From Devosia sp. (GTDB lineage: Bacteria > Pseudomonadota > Alphaproteobacteria > Rhizobiales > Devosiaceae), in NCBI RefSeq assembly GCF_028290435.1, contig NZ_JAQGJV010000076.1, forward strand, positions 1-64,000: a DNA stretch of 64,000 nt, in the 5' to 3' direction. A program made the translations under genes and the position numbers. The notes under the pieces are model-generated. The model was given only the letters and a program-made list of their open reading frames with translations. It had not been told where the DNA came from and ran no database searches. Positions 27,121-35,696 of this stretch are shown piece by piece. Each line of letters opens with the position of its first letter. Position 1 is the first letter of the stretch.

Positions 27121-28248
27121 TTACTGGCCGCCCCAGGCGGTGGGGTAGTTGGCCATGGCTTCGCAGCCGCACATCGCATAATGCAGCGGCGGCATTTTGG
27201 GGCTCACGAACTTATCGAGCGTTTCCATGGTGATGGCAGGCTGCGGCAGGATCCATTCCGGGCTGGGGACCGCTTCGCCCTTCAGCGTCTTGACGGCGGC
27301 GATGATCGCCGTGCGCCACTGATAGGTCGGGTAGGTGGGGGCAATGGCAGTCATGCCATTGGCCTGCCAGGTCTGCAGGTAATCCTGCTGGTCTTCGCCC
27401 ACGAAGACCGGGATGGGGTAGCCGCCATCCTGGAAGGCTTCGACGGCTGCGACGGCAGTGGCGCCGGCATCCATCCACACGGCGTCGATGGTGCCGCGCT
27501 GCAGGTAATCCTCGACGATCGACTTGGTCTTGGCATTGTCGCCGTCGGTGAATTCGGCACCGACGATGTTGAGGCCTGCGTCTTCAAGCACGTGCTTGCC
27601 ACCCGAATAGCGGGTTTCGAGCACGTCCACGCCGGGCAGGATGCGCAGCATCAGCACATTGGCGCCCTTCTTGACGTTGGCGGCGATGAACTCGGCGCCC
27701 TGGATGCCGAAGCCGTAACCGCCGACCGGATGCACGAAGGTGACCGGGCAATCGGTGTTAACGCCACGGTCGAAGACGATGACCGGCAGTACGGCGCAGG
27801 CTTTTTCGACGGCCGGCGTAAGGGCGGCAGTGGTGTTGGGCGAGACGATCAGGATCGAACACTTGCCGCCGGCGAGCAGGTCATCGATATCGGCGATCTG
27901 CTTGTCATCGGAGCCTTCGGCATCGACATGGACGAGTTCGCCGATTTCAGGATGCAGTGCAACTTCCTGCTGCAGATCGGTGAAGCCGACCACGCGCCAG
28001 GGGTTGTTCACGCCGGCATTGGAGAAGCAGACCGTATAGGGGCCGTCCTTCTTGAACGAAGCGGTGTCCTTCATGCCATCGACAAGATACTGCTCCCAAG
28101 GCATGTCCGCCGGGCCCATCGGGGCGGTGGTCAGCAGGGTCTTCTGGCGGGCGAATTCGGCGGGATCGTCAAAATTGGGGGCTTGCGCGAACGCGGCCCC
28201 GGTCAGTGCCAGCCCGGCGGCGAGCGCCAGAGCCAAAATCTTCTTCAT
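27121..28248 (-). CDS. Sugar ABC transporter periplasmic binding protein, RbsB-like (Peripla_BP_4)
   Basis: 375 residues with signal peptide MKKILALALAAGLALTGAAF cut near AQAPN. The fold has VCFSNAGVNNPWRVVGFTDL near the N-terminal ligand lobe, AEGSDDKQIADIDDLLAGG, and FVHPVGGYGFGIQGAEFIA, typical of CUT2 receptors. The C-terminus has two neighbouring cysteines (YAMCGCEAM). The start ATG 28246-28248 follows GGGAGGATTT. Last gene of the operon; its stop is followed by a strong terminator. The ligand is inferred to be a rare pentose or hexose or a polyol, from the epimerase gene in the operon. Confidence 0.93.
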   Translation of the reverse strand: MKKILALALAAGLALTGAAFAQAPNFDDPAEFARQKTLLTTAPMGPADMPWEQYLVDGMKDTASFKKDGPYTVCFSNAGVNNPWRVVGFTDLQQEVALHPEIGELVHVDAEGSDDKQIADIDDLLAGGKCSILIVSPNTTAALTPAVEKACAVLPVIVFDRGVNTDCPVTFVHPVGGYGFGIQGAEFIAANVKKGANVLMLRILPGVDVLETRYSGGKHVLEDAGLNIVGAEFTDGDNAKTKSIVEDYLQRGTIDAVWMDAGATAVAAVEAFQDGGYPIPVFVGEDQQDYLQTWQANGMTAIAPTYPTYQWRTAIIAAVKTLKGEAVPSPEWILPQPAITMETLDKFVSPKMPPLHYAMCGCEAMANYPTAWGGQ

Positions 28249-28325
28249 GATAAAATCCTCCCTAGGGTTGCGGTCGTCGTTCGCGCGACCGGGTTGACCG
28301 GCTCGTGCGAATGCAGGATCGGGCA

Positions 28326-29312
28326 CTAGCGCCCGGTATGCTTGCGCCGTTGCATGGCCACGGCCACGGCGGCGATGAGAATGAGGCCCTGGACCACCTG
28401 CCGGATCGGCTGCGGCAGGCCCAGGAAATTGAGCAGGGTGAAAATGGCGTTGAGTGTCAGCGCGCCGGCGATGGCAGCCGGGACCGAGCCACGCCCGCCG
28501 AGCAATTGGGCGCCACCGAGCACGGCGGCGGTGATGGCCTGCAGCTCATAGCCGGTGCCCACGTCGGTCGAGACGCCGGCAAACCCGCCGAGCAGGATGC
28601 CTGCCGCGACGGCGCTGAGCGAGGAAACCATGAAGGCCAGGATGCGGACGCGATTGACCGGCACGCCAGCCAGATTGGCGGCGCGCGGATTGTCGCCGAT
28701 GGCGTGGATCATGCGGCCCAGATTGGTGCGATGCATCAGCCAATAGAGCGCAAAGCCCAGCACGATCAGCACGATGAGGGCGACAGGCAGGATCCGGATC
28801 AGCGGCAGATCGGGGATGTTGAAGCGGCCGAAGAAGCGGAACTGGTCGGTGAGGTAGCCACGCGGCGAGCCGCCGGACCACATGAAGGCGACGCCGTTCA
28901 GCGTGATCATCATGCCCAGGGTGGCGATAAGGGACGGCACCTTGAGGTAGCAGACCACGAGCCCATTGATCAGGCCGACGCCGGCGCCGATGGCGAACAT
29001 GGTGGCGATGACCCACCAGGTGGAGTTGGGATCGTTGTTGGAGAGGATCGAGGAGCCGACCACCACGAGCGTGATGACCGAGCCGACCGAGAGATCAAAG
29101 CCACCCGAGACGATGACGTAGAGCTGCCCGGCGGCGAGGATCGCCAAAGGCGCGGCGCGCTTGAGGAAATTCATGTAGCCGGTGGGTTCGGCAAAGGCCG
29201 GGTTCATGACCACGATGGCGACGATTAGCGCGGCCAGCACGAAATAGACCGGGTTGATCTGCGGGAGCTGGCGCTTGCGCCTGTCGGCATGGGGCAGGGT
29301 CTGTTCGGTCAT
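28326..29312 (-). CDS. Sugar ABC transporter permease, RbsC/CUT2 type (second)
   Basis: 328 residues with eight to ten hydrophobic segments and the CUT2 signatures GGFDLSVGSVITLVVV and LINGLVVCYLKVPSLIATLG. The stretch GDNPRAANLAGVPVNRVRI is the coupling loop to the ATPase. The start ATG 29310-29312 overlaps the upstream permease by 4 bases (ATGA); longer frames upstream are antisense-like. It forms the membrane channel with the permease at 29309-30292. Confidence 0.93.
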   Translation of the reverse strand: MTEQTLPHADRRKRQLPQINPVYFVLAALIVAIVVMNPAFAEPTGYMNFLKRAAPLAILAAGQLYVIVSGGFDLSVGSVITLVVVGSSILSNNDPNSTWWVIATMFAIGAGVGLINGLVVCYLKVPSLIATLGMMITLNGVAFMWSGGSPRGYLTDQFRFFGRFNIPDLPLIRILPVALIVLIVLGFALYWLMHRTNLGRMIHAIGDNPRAANLAGVPVNRVRILAFMVSSLSAVAAGILLGGFAGVSTDVGTGYELQAITAAVLGGAQLLGGRGSVPAAIAGALTLNAIFTLLNFLGLPQPIRQVVQGLILIAAVAVAMQRRKHTGR

Positions 29313-30292
29313 GCTACCAGCCTCTTGGAGCGCACGGCATAGAAGGCGACGGCTGCCACGATGATGATGCCGCGCAGCACCTGCTTGGCGAAGGCGTCGA
29401 CGCCGGCCAGGTTGAAGATCGAGTCGATCAGGGAGAAGATGATGACTCCCGCCATGGTGCCCCAGATGCCGCCGCGGCCGCCGGCCAGGATGGTGCCGCC
29501 GATGACGACGACGGCGATGGATTCCAGATCGTAGACGCCATCGCTGCCGATCCACGGCGCGCCCGAGCGCAGACGGCTGGCGAGATAAAGCCCCGCCATG
29601 GCGGCGCAAAGACTGCACAGGATATGGGCGCCAATGGTGACGCGGGCGGTCTTGATGCCGGCCACGCGGGCCGCGTCCTTGTTGCCGCCGACCGCGTAGA
29701 TATCGGAACCGAAGCGGGTGTGGCGCAGCACGAACCAGGCGGCGACGGCCAGCAGGGCCAGGAAGATCAGGCTATAGGACAGGCTGCCAAAACCCCCATA
29801 GGCGAAGACCTGGAATTCGGGTGGGACGGAGCCGGCGAAATTGGACACGAAGGCCGACAGGCATCCCTGGATGATCAGGCTCATGCCCAGCGTGGCGATC
29901 AGCGGATTGACCTCGAGCCGGGTGATGATGAGTCCGTTGACGAGGCCGACCACAAGCCCAAGGGCGAGCGCGGCGACGATGGCCGGGATCACCATGGCGG
30001 GATTGCCGTTCATGATCACCGAAGTCAGCACCGAGACGGCAGAGATGAGGCTGGCGACCGACAGGTCGATCGAGGCGACCAGGATGGCGAAGGTCTGGCC
30101 GACGGCAGTGATGCCCAGCGCGATGGAGCGGCCGAGCACGGAGATGAGGTTGTCCACGGTCAGGTACTGGGTCTGGCCGGTATAGAGCGCGATGGCGATG
30201 TAGGCGAGGAGGGCGATGGCCAGCAACAAAGCCGGTGCCCAGCGGTCGAAACGGAATGTCAGTTTTGGCCGGGTTGCGATGAGGTCGGTCAT
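29309..30292 (-). CDS. Sugar ABC transporter permease, RbsC/CUT2 type (first)
   Basis: 327 residues with the CUT2 pattern ASIDLSVASLISAVSVLTS and LVNGLIITRLEVNPLIATLG and coupling loop GGNKDAARVAGIKTARVTI. It overlaps the ATPase gene by 4 bases and the second permease by 4 bases, so three proteins are translationally linked. Having two different permeases rather than one marks a heterodimeric CUT2 channel. Confidence 0.93.
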   Translation of the reverse strand: MTDLIATRPKLTFRFDRWAPALLLAIALLAYIAIALYTGQTQYLTVDNLISVLGRSIALGITAVGQTFAILVASIDLSVASLISAVSVLTSVIMNGNPAMVIPAIVAALALGLVVGLVNGLIITRLEVNPLIATLGMSLIIQGCLSAFVSNFAGSVPPEFQVFAYGGFGSLSYSLIFLALLAVAAWFVLRHTRFGSDIYAVGGNKDAARVAGIKTARVTIGAHILCSLCAAMAGLYLASRLRSGAPWIGSDGVYDLESIAVVVIGGTILAGGRGGIWGTMAGVIIFSLIDSIFNLAGVDAFAKQVLRGIIIVAAVAFYAVRSKRLVA

Positions 30293-31800
30293 GCGGCCAC
30301 CTCCGTCTCGCCGGTTGCCGCCAGCATGAGGTCGGTTTCGGCGGCGCCGTGGGGGAATTCGGCCACGATGCTGCCGGCGCGCATGACCAGAATCCGGTCA
30401 GCCGCGCCGATGACTTCGGGCAGGTCCGAGGAAATCATCATGATTGCGGTGCCGGCGCGGGCCAGATCACGCATCAGGTGGTAAATGCCGGCCTTGGCGT
30501 TGACGTCGATGCCGCGCGTGGGTTCGACGAAGATCAGCACTTTGGGTTTGAGCGCCAACCAGCGGGCGACCACGGCCTTCTGCTGGTTGCCACCGGAAAG
30601 GAACTTGATGTCCTGCTCATAGGAGGCGGCCTTGACCTGCATCTGGTCGAAGAGCGCGTCCATGCTGGAGAGGCTGGCATGAGCGTTGGATTTTTGCGTG
30701 CCGACCAGCGGCGCGAAGGCGCGGGCGGTGAGGAGGCCATTGTCGCGGACCGATTGCATCAGCACCAGGGCTTCGGCCTTGCGGTCGCCGGGGAGCAGGC
30801 CGATACCGCCGCGAATGGCGTCGCGCGGATTGGCGAAGGCCGCATTGGCGCCGTTGAGGGTGACGGTGCCCGTCGTGAACGGCACCTGGCCGAACAGCGC
30901 CATGGCCAGGGCGACGCGGCCGGCGCCCTGGATGCCGGCAAAACCGACGATTTCACCGGCGCGCAGGTCGAGATCGATATGGCGCAGGAAGGCGTTGCCG
31001 CCATTGCGCACGCTCAGTACCGGGGCGCCGATTTCGGCTTGCGTGGCGGGTGGGGCGTAATAATCGGCGATGTCGCGGCCCACCATGGCGCGGACGATGG
31101 CGTCGGGGGCTGGGGGCGTGTCGAAGTGGGCGGCGACTTCACCGTCCTTGAGCACGGTGACGCGGTCGGCGAGACGGGTGACTTCGCGCATGCGGTGGGT
31201 GATGTAGATGATCGCCGTGCCGCGCTCGCGCAGCTTGTCGACGGTGGCGAACAGCACTTCGCATTCGGCCTCGTTGAGGGCTGCGGTGGGCTCGTCCATC
31301 ACCACGACGCGGGCGTCCAGAGAAATAGCCTTAGCGATTTCAACCATTTGCTGGGTGGCGACGTCGAGATCGGCGACCAGCGCATCGGGCGAAACGCGGG
31401 CGCCGGCGCCGAACAGGTCGAGCACGCGGCGGGTCTCGGAGCGCATGGCGGCATGGTCGAGCAAGAGGCCTTTGCGGGGTTCGCGGCCGAGAAAGATGTT
31501 TTGCGCCACGGTACGTTCGGGGAGCAGAGAGAATTCCTGGTAGATGACGGAGATGCCAGCACGCAGGGATTCGACCGGGTGCTTAAAGTTGGCGTTGGCG
31601 CCGTTGAGCACGATATTGCCGGCATCGGGGCGGTAGACGCCTGAGAGAATCTTGATCAGTGTCGACTTGCCGGCACCATTTTCTCCAACCAAAGCATGTA
31701 CTTGGCCGGCATGGCAGGCGAAGCTGACATCGTTGAGCGCTCGCACGCCGGGGAAGGATTTGGAGATGTGGGCCATGGCTATGACGGGTGCGTCGCTCAT
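30289..31800 (-). CDS. Sugar ABC transporter ATPase, RbsA/MglA type (two NBDs)
   Basis: 503 residues with two fused nucleotide-binding domains. In domain 1 Walker A GENGAGKST (39-47), the signature region and Walker B VVMDEPTAAL are intact. Domain 2 has a degenerate Walker A (GIQGAGRVAL), usual for this family, and its Walker B reads VLIFVEPTRG, with valine at residue 425 where relatives carry aspartate. LSGGNQQKAVVARW is intact. So domain 2 seems less able to hydrolyse ATP. It overlaps both neighbours by 4 bases. Confidence 0.94.
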   Translation of the reverse strand: MSDAPVIAMAHISKSFPGVRALNDVSFACHAGQVHALVGENGAGKSTLIKILSGVYRPDAGNIVLNGANANFKHPVESLRAGISVIYQEFSLLPERTVAQNIFLGREPRKGLLLDHAAMRSETRRVLDLFGAGARVSPDALVADLDVATQQMVEIAKAISLDARVVVMDEPTAALNEAECEVLFATVDKLRERGTAIIYITHRMREVTRLADRVTVLKDGEVAAHFDTPPAPDAIVRAMVGRDIADYYAPPATQAEIGAPVLSVRNGGNAFLRHIDLDLRAGEIVGFAGIQGAGRVALAMALFGQVPFTTGTVTLNGANAAFANPRDAIRGGIGLLPGDRKAEALVLMQSVRDNGLLTARAFAPLVGTQKSNAHASLSSMDALFDQMQVKAASYEQDIKFLSGGNQQKAVVARWLALKPKVLIFVEPTRGIDVNAKAGIYHLMRDLARAGTAIMMISSDLPEVIGAADRILVMRAGSIVAEFPHGAAETDLMLAATGETEVAA

Positions 31801-32648
31801 GCGGCAGCCTTCCAGCCGGCGCGGATGAAGGCGATGGATTCGGCGAACAGGGTCTCGAAATCGGGAAACAAGGGGCGCCAGACGCGGGTGGCGGCGGCGA
31901 GTTCGGGCAGGCCGGCGCCGAAGGCCTCCAGCGTTACCCAGCCGTCGAAGCCGGTTTTTCTGGTGGCGGCGAAAACCTCGGCGAAGTCGATATGGCCGCG
32001 ACCGGGAATGCCGCGGTCGTTTTCGGAAATGTGCAGCACGCCCATGCCGTCGCCCAGTTTGGCGATGGCAAGTGGTTGTTTCTGTTCTTCAATATTGGCG
32101 TGGAAGGTGTCGTACATGATGCGGAAGGCGGGGTGGTCGACGCGGTCCACATAGGCGCGGGCCTGATCCATGGTGTTGAGAAAATAGGTCTCGAAGCGGT
32201 TCAAATGCTCGAGCGCGAGGAACATGCCATTGGCGCTGGCGCGGATTGCCATGCGGTGGTGGGCCTCGGCGCCGTGGGCCAATTCGCTCTCGGTGGGGCC
32301 GGAGCCGGTGAAGTGGCCGATGGGGGCGTGGAAGGGTCCGCCGACGCTTTCGGCACCAATCGCGATGGCGCAATCGAGCGCCCAATCGAGGTGTTTTTGT
32401 CCAGCATGCTGGATTTCTGGATCGCTGCTGACCGGACTGGCTTCGGGCGAGGGAATGACCGAGGTGGTGGTGCGGCGCAAACCGATGGAATCGAGCTCGC
32501 GACCGAGCCAGGCATAGTGAGATGGGTCACCGCGCAGCACGGGGACTTCGACGCCATCATAGCCGAGTTCCTTCAGCCGCCTGATCTGAGGCAGGTGATG
32601 GTCTTCGATGAACCCGCTTAGGCACAGCAGATTGATGCCGACCTGCAT
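31797..32648 (-). CDS. D-tagatose 3-epimerase-like sugar epimerase (TIM barrel)
   Basis: 283 residues, first gene of the importer operon. Metal-binding and catalytic residues can be placed as E147 (ALEHLNRFE), D180 (IMYDTFHAN), H206 (VLHISEND) and E241 (WVTLEAFG). Their spacing is exactly that recalled for the known D-tagatose/D-psicose 3-epimerase quartet (152, 185, 211, 246), offset by 5. It should need Mn2+ and invert C3 of a free ketose. The start ATG 32646-32648 has GGGGAG upstream. Specificity between ketohexoses, ketopentoses and erythrulose-type sugars is undetermined. Confidence 0.87.
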   Translation of the reverse strand: MQVGINLLCLSGFIEDHHLPQIRRLKELGYDGVEVPVLRGDPSHYAWLGRELDSIGLRRTTTSVIPSPEASPVSSDPEIQHAGQKHLDWALDCAIAIGAESVGGPFHAPIGHFTGSGPTESELAHGAEAHHRMAIRASANGMFLALEHLNRFETYFLNTMDQARAYVDRVDHPAFRIMYDTFHANIEEQKQPLAIAKLGDGMGVLHISENDRGIPGRGHIDFAEVFAATRKTGFDGWVTLEAFGAGLPELAAATRVWRPLFPDFETLFAESIAFIRAGWKAAA

Positions 32649-33004
32649 TGCTTCTCCCCACCGGCCTCTTTTGCGAGGCCTTGTTATGCATTCAGTATTT
32701 TGGAAGCTGGGTGAGCGTGCAATGCGCAAACTTTACCCAAAGTCCGATAGTTGACACAAAACGGCTTGAGGTGCGTGCCTCAAAATCCGTTCCGGCGATT
32801 TTCGAACGTCAGCGATACTGACCCTTCCGGCGGGGCCGACCCGGTCCCGCCTTGTCGGCTAGCCGGGAAATTGCCCGTAGCGTTGACTTTTCCGGCGTCT
32901 CCTCCCTAGGATCACGGCGCGGCTGGTGTTGGGCGATCATTGTCCAGCCGCTGGTGATTTGCGTTCGAAATGGCGCGCCGGTAAATTTTGAACACGAGGG
33001 CGGG
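32649..33004. promoter_or_regulatory. Divergent control region between epimerase operon and AraC gene
   Basis: 356 bases without a gene. TTGAGG (32766-32771) and CCTCAA (32778-32783) form a 6+6 dyad, a good candidate AraC-family or repressor site. TTGACA lies at 32751-32756. GGCCTC (32663-32668) and GAGGCC (32675-32680) form a hairpin in the operon leader, just upstream of the epimerase ribosome site. The assignment to specific proteins is inferred. Confidence 0.5.
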
Positions 33005-34036
33005 ATGGATATCAGGGCCGTGGCATTGGGGCGACCGGCGGTGTTCCGCGAGCCGGGCGCCCTGCTCTATGCCGGCAATTGCAAGGATTTGCTGGATGCC
33101 TCGCTGGCCGGGAAGGTAACGCTGAACGCCTGGACGCGGCGGGGTTATCCGGGGCGCGATCTGGGCGAAGCGCTGCCGCAGGTCTGTTCGGTGGGGGGCT
33201 GGGACGCGACGGCGCCGCAGGATTGGGGCCTCAAGGTGCATTGCAACGAGGGCGTCAAGATCGCCTATCTGGCGCGGGGCAGCCTGACGCTGACGCTGGA
33301 TGGCCGGAAGCACGATATCCAAGAAGGCCAGATGTTCGTGGTGCGGCCGTGGCAATTGCACGCCATGGGCGATCCGCATGTGGTGGCGAGCCAGATCGTC
33401 TGGGTGCTGTTCGACATGGGCACGCGGCGACCGCACGATCCGTGGCTGTGGCCGGACTGGCTGGCCTGGCCGGAGCGGGACCAGAGGCGGCTGACCGAGC
33501 TGCTGTCCAAGAACGAACAGCCGTTTTACCAGGCGTCACGCGAGGTGGCGCGCGACTTCGAGAGCATTGCGGATATCGTGGCGACTGGCGATATCGAGGG
33601 CGGCGAAATCCGGCTGCGGCTTACCATTTCGATGATGCTGATGCATTTCATGGTGCAGATCGAAGCGCAGGCGCCGGCGCTGGATCAGGCCCTGGCGCAT
33701 TCCAAGCGCACGGTGCAGATCTTTCTCGAACGGCTGCGTCATGCGCTGGATGAGGACTGGACGCTGGAGAACATGGCGGCGGAGTGCAATCTGTCGCGCA
33801 CCCAGTTTACCCAGCATTGCCTGGGGCTGACCAATATCACGCCGGTGCGATATCTGCAGATGATAAGGCTGGACGCGGCGCGGAGGCTTTTAGTGGAGCA
33901 GCCCGGATTGGCGGTGACGGCGGTGGCCTATGATTGCGGGTTTTCGTCGAGCCAGTATTTCGCGACCTGCTTCAAGAAGCGGTTCGGGATTTCGCCGGTG
34001 GATGCGCGGCGGCAGGTGATGGTAGCGGCGGAGTAA
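33005..34036 (+). CDS. AraC-family regulator divergent from the Rbs-type operon
   Basis: 343 residues. An N-terminal AraC-type cupin sensor (NEGVKIAYLARGSLTLTLDG) is followed by a helical linker and two helix-turn-helix units (WTLENMAAECNLSRTQFTQH and VTAVAYDCGFSSSQYFATCF). I start at ATG 33005-33007, with GAGGGCGGG upstream. It is divergent from the epimerase and importer operon across 356 bases, so it probably activates that operon in response to its sugar. Confidence 0.92.
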   Translation: MDIRAVALGRPAVFREPGALLYAGNCKDLLDASLAGKVTLNAWTRRGYPGRDLGEALPQVCSVGGWDATAPQDWGLKVHCNEGVKIAYLARGSLTLTLDGRKHDIQEGQMFVVRPWQLHAMGDPHVVASQIVWVLFDMGTRRPHDPWLWPDWLAWPERDQRRLTELLSKNEQPFYQASREVARDFESIADIVATGDIEGGEIRLRLTISMMLMHFMVQIEAQAPALDQALAHSKRTVQIFLERLRHALDEDWTLENMAAECNLSRTQFTQHCLGLTNITPVRYLQMIRLDAARRLLVEQPGLAVTAVAYDCGFSSSQYFATCFKKRFGISPVDARRQVMVAAE

Positions 34037-34076
34037 CGACCCCTGACCCTGACCATTCTGCCGGACGCAGAACGGT

Positions 34077-34205
34077 CCCCTCTCCCTTGAGGGGAGAGGG
34101 GAGCAAAGGGCGGATGAGGGGGCGTTGCCCCAACATCGAGCTTGGTAAAGGCCCCCTCACCCGACCCAAGAGGTCGACCTCTCCCCCAAAGGGAGAGGTG
34201 AAGAG
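34077..34205. repeat. GC-rich palindromic repeats, including upstream copy of a gene-flanking direct repeat
   Basis: The block opens with a self-complementary unit (CCCCTCTCCCTTGAGGGGAG region, 34079-34103) and ends with a 59-base stretch (34147-34205) recurring almost unchanged at 35074-35131. The shared part reads CACCCGACCCAAGAGG, then TCGACCTCTCCC, then GGGAGAGGTGAAGAG. It lies between the convergent AraC and isomerase genes and stops two bases before the isomerase stop codon. Confidence 0.8.
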
Positions 34206-34206
34206 C

Positions 34207-34962
34207 CTAAAGCCCGATCTTTTTCATGTAGTCGATGGAGCGTTTGGCGAAGGCTTGCCAGTCGGTGGGGTTGTCGTGTTCGGCGACCAGGTGGTCGGCG
34301 GTGGTGGCGCGGAACAGGGGGGTGAGGTGGCCCCACTCGATGATGCCGTCGCCGGTGGCGGTCCAGCCGTCATCTTCCTTCGTGCCGATCGGCGCGGTGT
34401 CCTTAAGCTGGATGGCGATGATGCGCGAGGCATAGCGCTTGAGCTCGGCGGCGGGGTCGGCGCCGGCGCGGACGATCCAGCCGCAGTCGATCTCGAACCA
34501 GGCGTCGCCGCTCTCGGCAAAGATGTGCTCGATGGGGCGGGTACCGTCGGGCAGGGCGTAATATTCGAAATCGTGGTTGTGCCAGGCAACCTTGAGGCTG
34601 TGCGGCTTGGCGGCGTCGGCGCCCTTGGCGAGCTTGTGGCCGAGGGCCTGCCAGTAGGCGGGCGTGTTCTCGCGCTCTTCGGCGGTGACATAGGGCGGGA
34701 TCAGGACGGTGGCGCCCAGGGTCAGCGCGATGTCGATGAAGCGGTTGGGGTCGGAGACGAGGCCGGCCAGCGGCATGTGGAAGCCGTAGCAGGCGAGGCC
34801 CGCGTCATCGAGCTGGCGGCGGAAGAGTTTGGGATCGGCTTCGTAGGCGGGGAGCCAAGGCTCGATGGCGTCGTAGCCCATGGATTTGAGGATAGGAAGC
34901 TGGTCGGCCAGCGGGGGGAAATTGCGGGAGGAATAGAGCTGGTAGGCGATAGGGTAGGTCAT
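34207..34962 (-). CDS. Sugar phosphate isomerase/epimerase-family TIM barrel protein
   Basis: 251 residues of the xylose isomerase-like AP2-endonuclease superfamily. Metal-site stretches are WHNHDFEY (about residues 127-134), WFEIDCGWIVRAGADP (155-170) and IQLKDTAP near 190. The motif set resembles YcjR/IolE-like sugar isomerases and dehydratases. The start ATG 34960-34962 gives MTYPIAYQLYSSRN, the usual strand-1 start. The gene is bracketed by nearly identical direct repeats (34147-34205 and 35074-35131). The substrate is unknown. Confidence 0.85.
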   Translation of the reverse strand: MTYPIAYQLYSSRNFPPLADQLPILKSMGYDAIEPWLPAYEADPKLFRRQLDDAGLACYGFHMPLAGLVSDPNRFIDIALTLGATVLIPPYVTAEERENTPAYWQALGHKLAKGADAAKPHSLKVAWHNHDFEYYALPDGTRPIEHIFAESGDAWFEIDCGWIVRAGADPAAELKRYASRIIAIQLKDTAPIGTKEDDGWTATGDGIIEWGHLTPLFRATTADHLVAEHDNPTDWQAFAKRSIDYMKKIGL

Positions 34963-34989
34963 GGGGGTTCCACGTGGTTTGGCGAGGGC

Positions 34990-35131
34990 AGGCACCCTCA
35001 TCCGGCCCTTCGGGCCACCTTCTCCCCCGACGGGGAGAAGAATAAGGGGGTCTTTCCGAGCATCGCGTGTTGGAAAGGCCCCTCACCCGACCCAAGAGGG
35101 TCGACCTCTCCCCCAGGGGAGAGGTGAAGAG
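34990..35131. repeat. GC-rich palindromic repeats, including downstream copy of a gene-flanking direct repeat
   Basis: A hairpin unit around 35000-35045 (CTTCTCCCC ... GGGGAGAAG) is followed by the second copy of the direct repeat (35074-35131). It fills the gap between the isomerase start and the VOC gene stop and must also contain any isomerase promoter. Confidence 0.8.
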
Positions 35132-35137
35132 GTGCTC

Positions 35138-35617
35138 TTAGTTCTGTGGCTCTTTGTCGTTGTCGAATTCGAGCAGTTCGATCATGACGCCCAGGGCTTT
35201 GACGGTGTCGTAGTAGGCGTAGCGGCCGTGGGAGCCGTCGAATTCGCCGCGCTGCAGCAGTTGGTGGCCCTTGGATTCAAGGTATTCGTTGCGCTTGGTG
35301 AGGTTGCGGGTCTTGAAGGCGATGTGGTGGCAGCCGGGGCCTTTTTCTTCCAGCAGGTCGCGCCAGGCGCTCTTTTCCGGGCCGGGCTCGAGGAATTCGA
35401 CGTCGATATTGCCGAACTTGAACATCATGATGCGGCAGCCTACTTCGGCCGGCTTGCCCATATAGATGGCCTGCGCCTCTTCGGGGTCGGCGGCGCGGCC
35501 TTCGGAGGGAACCGGCTTGCCGGTCAAGTCGGAAAACCATTGCGCTGATTTCACCACGTCGTCGGTGACGAAGCAGATCTGCATCACCGCATCTTCATCA
35601 AGCAAGCGCTTGTCCAT
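35138..35617 (-). CDS. VOC-superfamily (glyoxalase/dioxygenase-like) protein
   Basis: 159 residues with two beta-alpha-beta-beta-beta modules: MQICFVTDDVVKSAQWFSDL in the first and GCHHIAFKTRNLTKRNEYLE in the second, ending in GVMIELLEFD. Likely metal ligands are histidine in the second module and glutamate in IELLEF. The annotated start ATG 35615-35617 has a weak ribosome site; an internal ATG (MQICFV, residue 12) is an alternative. It is next to the sugar isomerase and sugar importer, so a sugar-derived substrate is plausible. Confidence 0.85.
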   Translation of the reverse strand: MDKRLLDEDAVMQICFVTDDVVKSAQWFSDLTGKPVPSEGRAADPEEAQAIYMGKPAEVGCRIMMFKFGNIDVEFLEPGPEKSAWRDLLEEKGPGCHHIAFKTRNLTKRNEYLESKGHQLLQRGEFDGSHGRYAYYDTVKALGVMIELLEFDNDKEPQN

Positions 35618-35648
35618 TTAGGCATCCACTGGTTGGATTTTGAAACAG

Positions 35649-35680
35649 AGCGGCCCGGTGCGAGGGGGCACCGGGCCGCT
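35649..35680 (-). terminator. Strong hairpin downstream of the second CUT1 importer operon
   Basis: A perfect 13-bp stem (35649-35661 with 35668-35680; core GCGGCCCGGTGC) closes a 6-base loop, 17 bases beyond the binding-protein stop. On the minus strand the stem is followed by CTGTTTC, a modest T-rich tail, so it is a probable intrinsic terminator. Confidence 0.8.
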
Positions 35681-35696
35681 TTCCTTGGGAGGAAAC

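Noticed and set aside
26839-28329. A long plus-strand frame antisense to the Rbs-type binding protein
   Set aside because: It lacks any domain and covers both a non-coding gap and the antisense of a clear gene with a signal peptide and terminator.
30289-31800. Pseudogene status of the RbsA-like ATPase because of the Walker B change
   Set aside because: The frame is full length, domain 1 and both signature motifs are intact, and the gene is tightly embedded between working genes.
34077-35131. Repeats around the isomerase gene as transposon ends
   Set aside because: They are direct, contain internal palindromes shared with other intergenic repeats, and no transposase or target-site duplication is visible.
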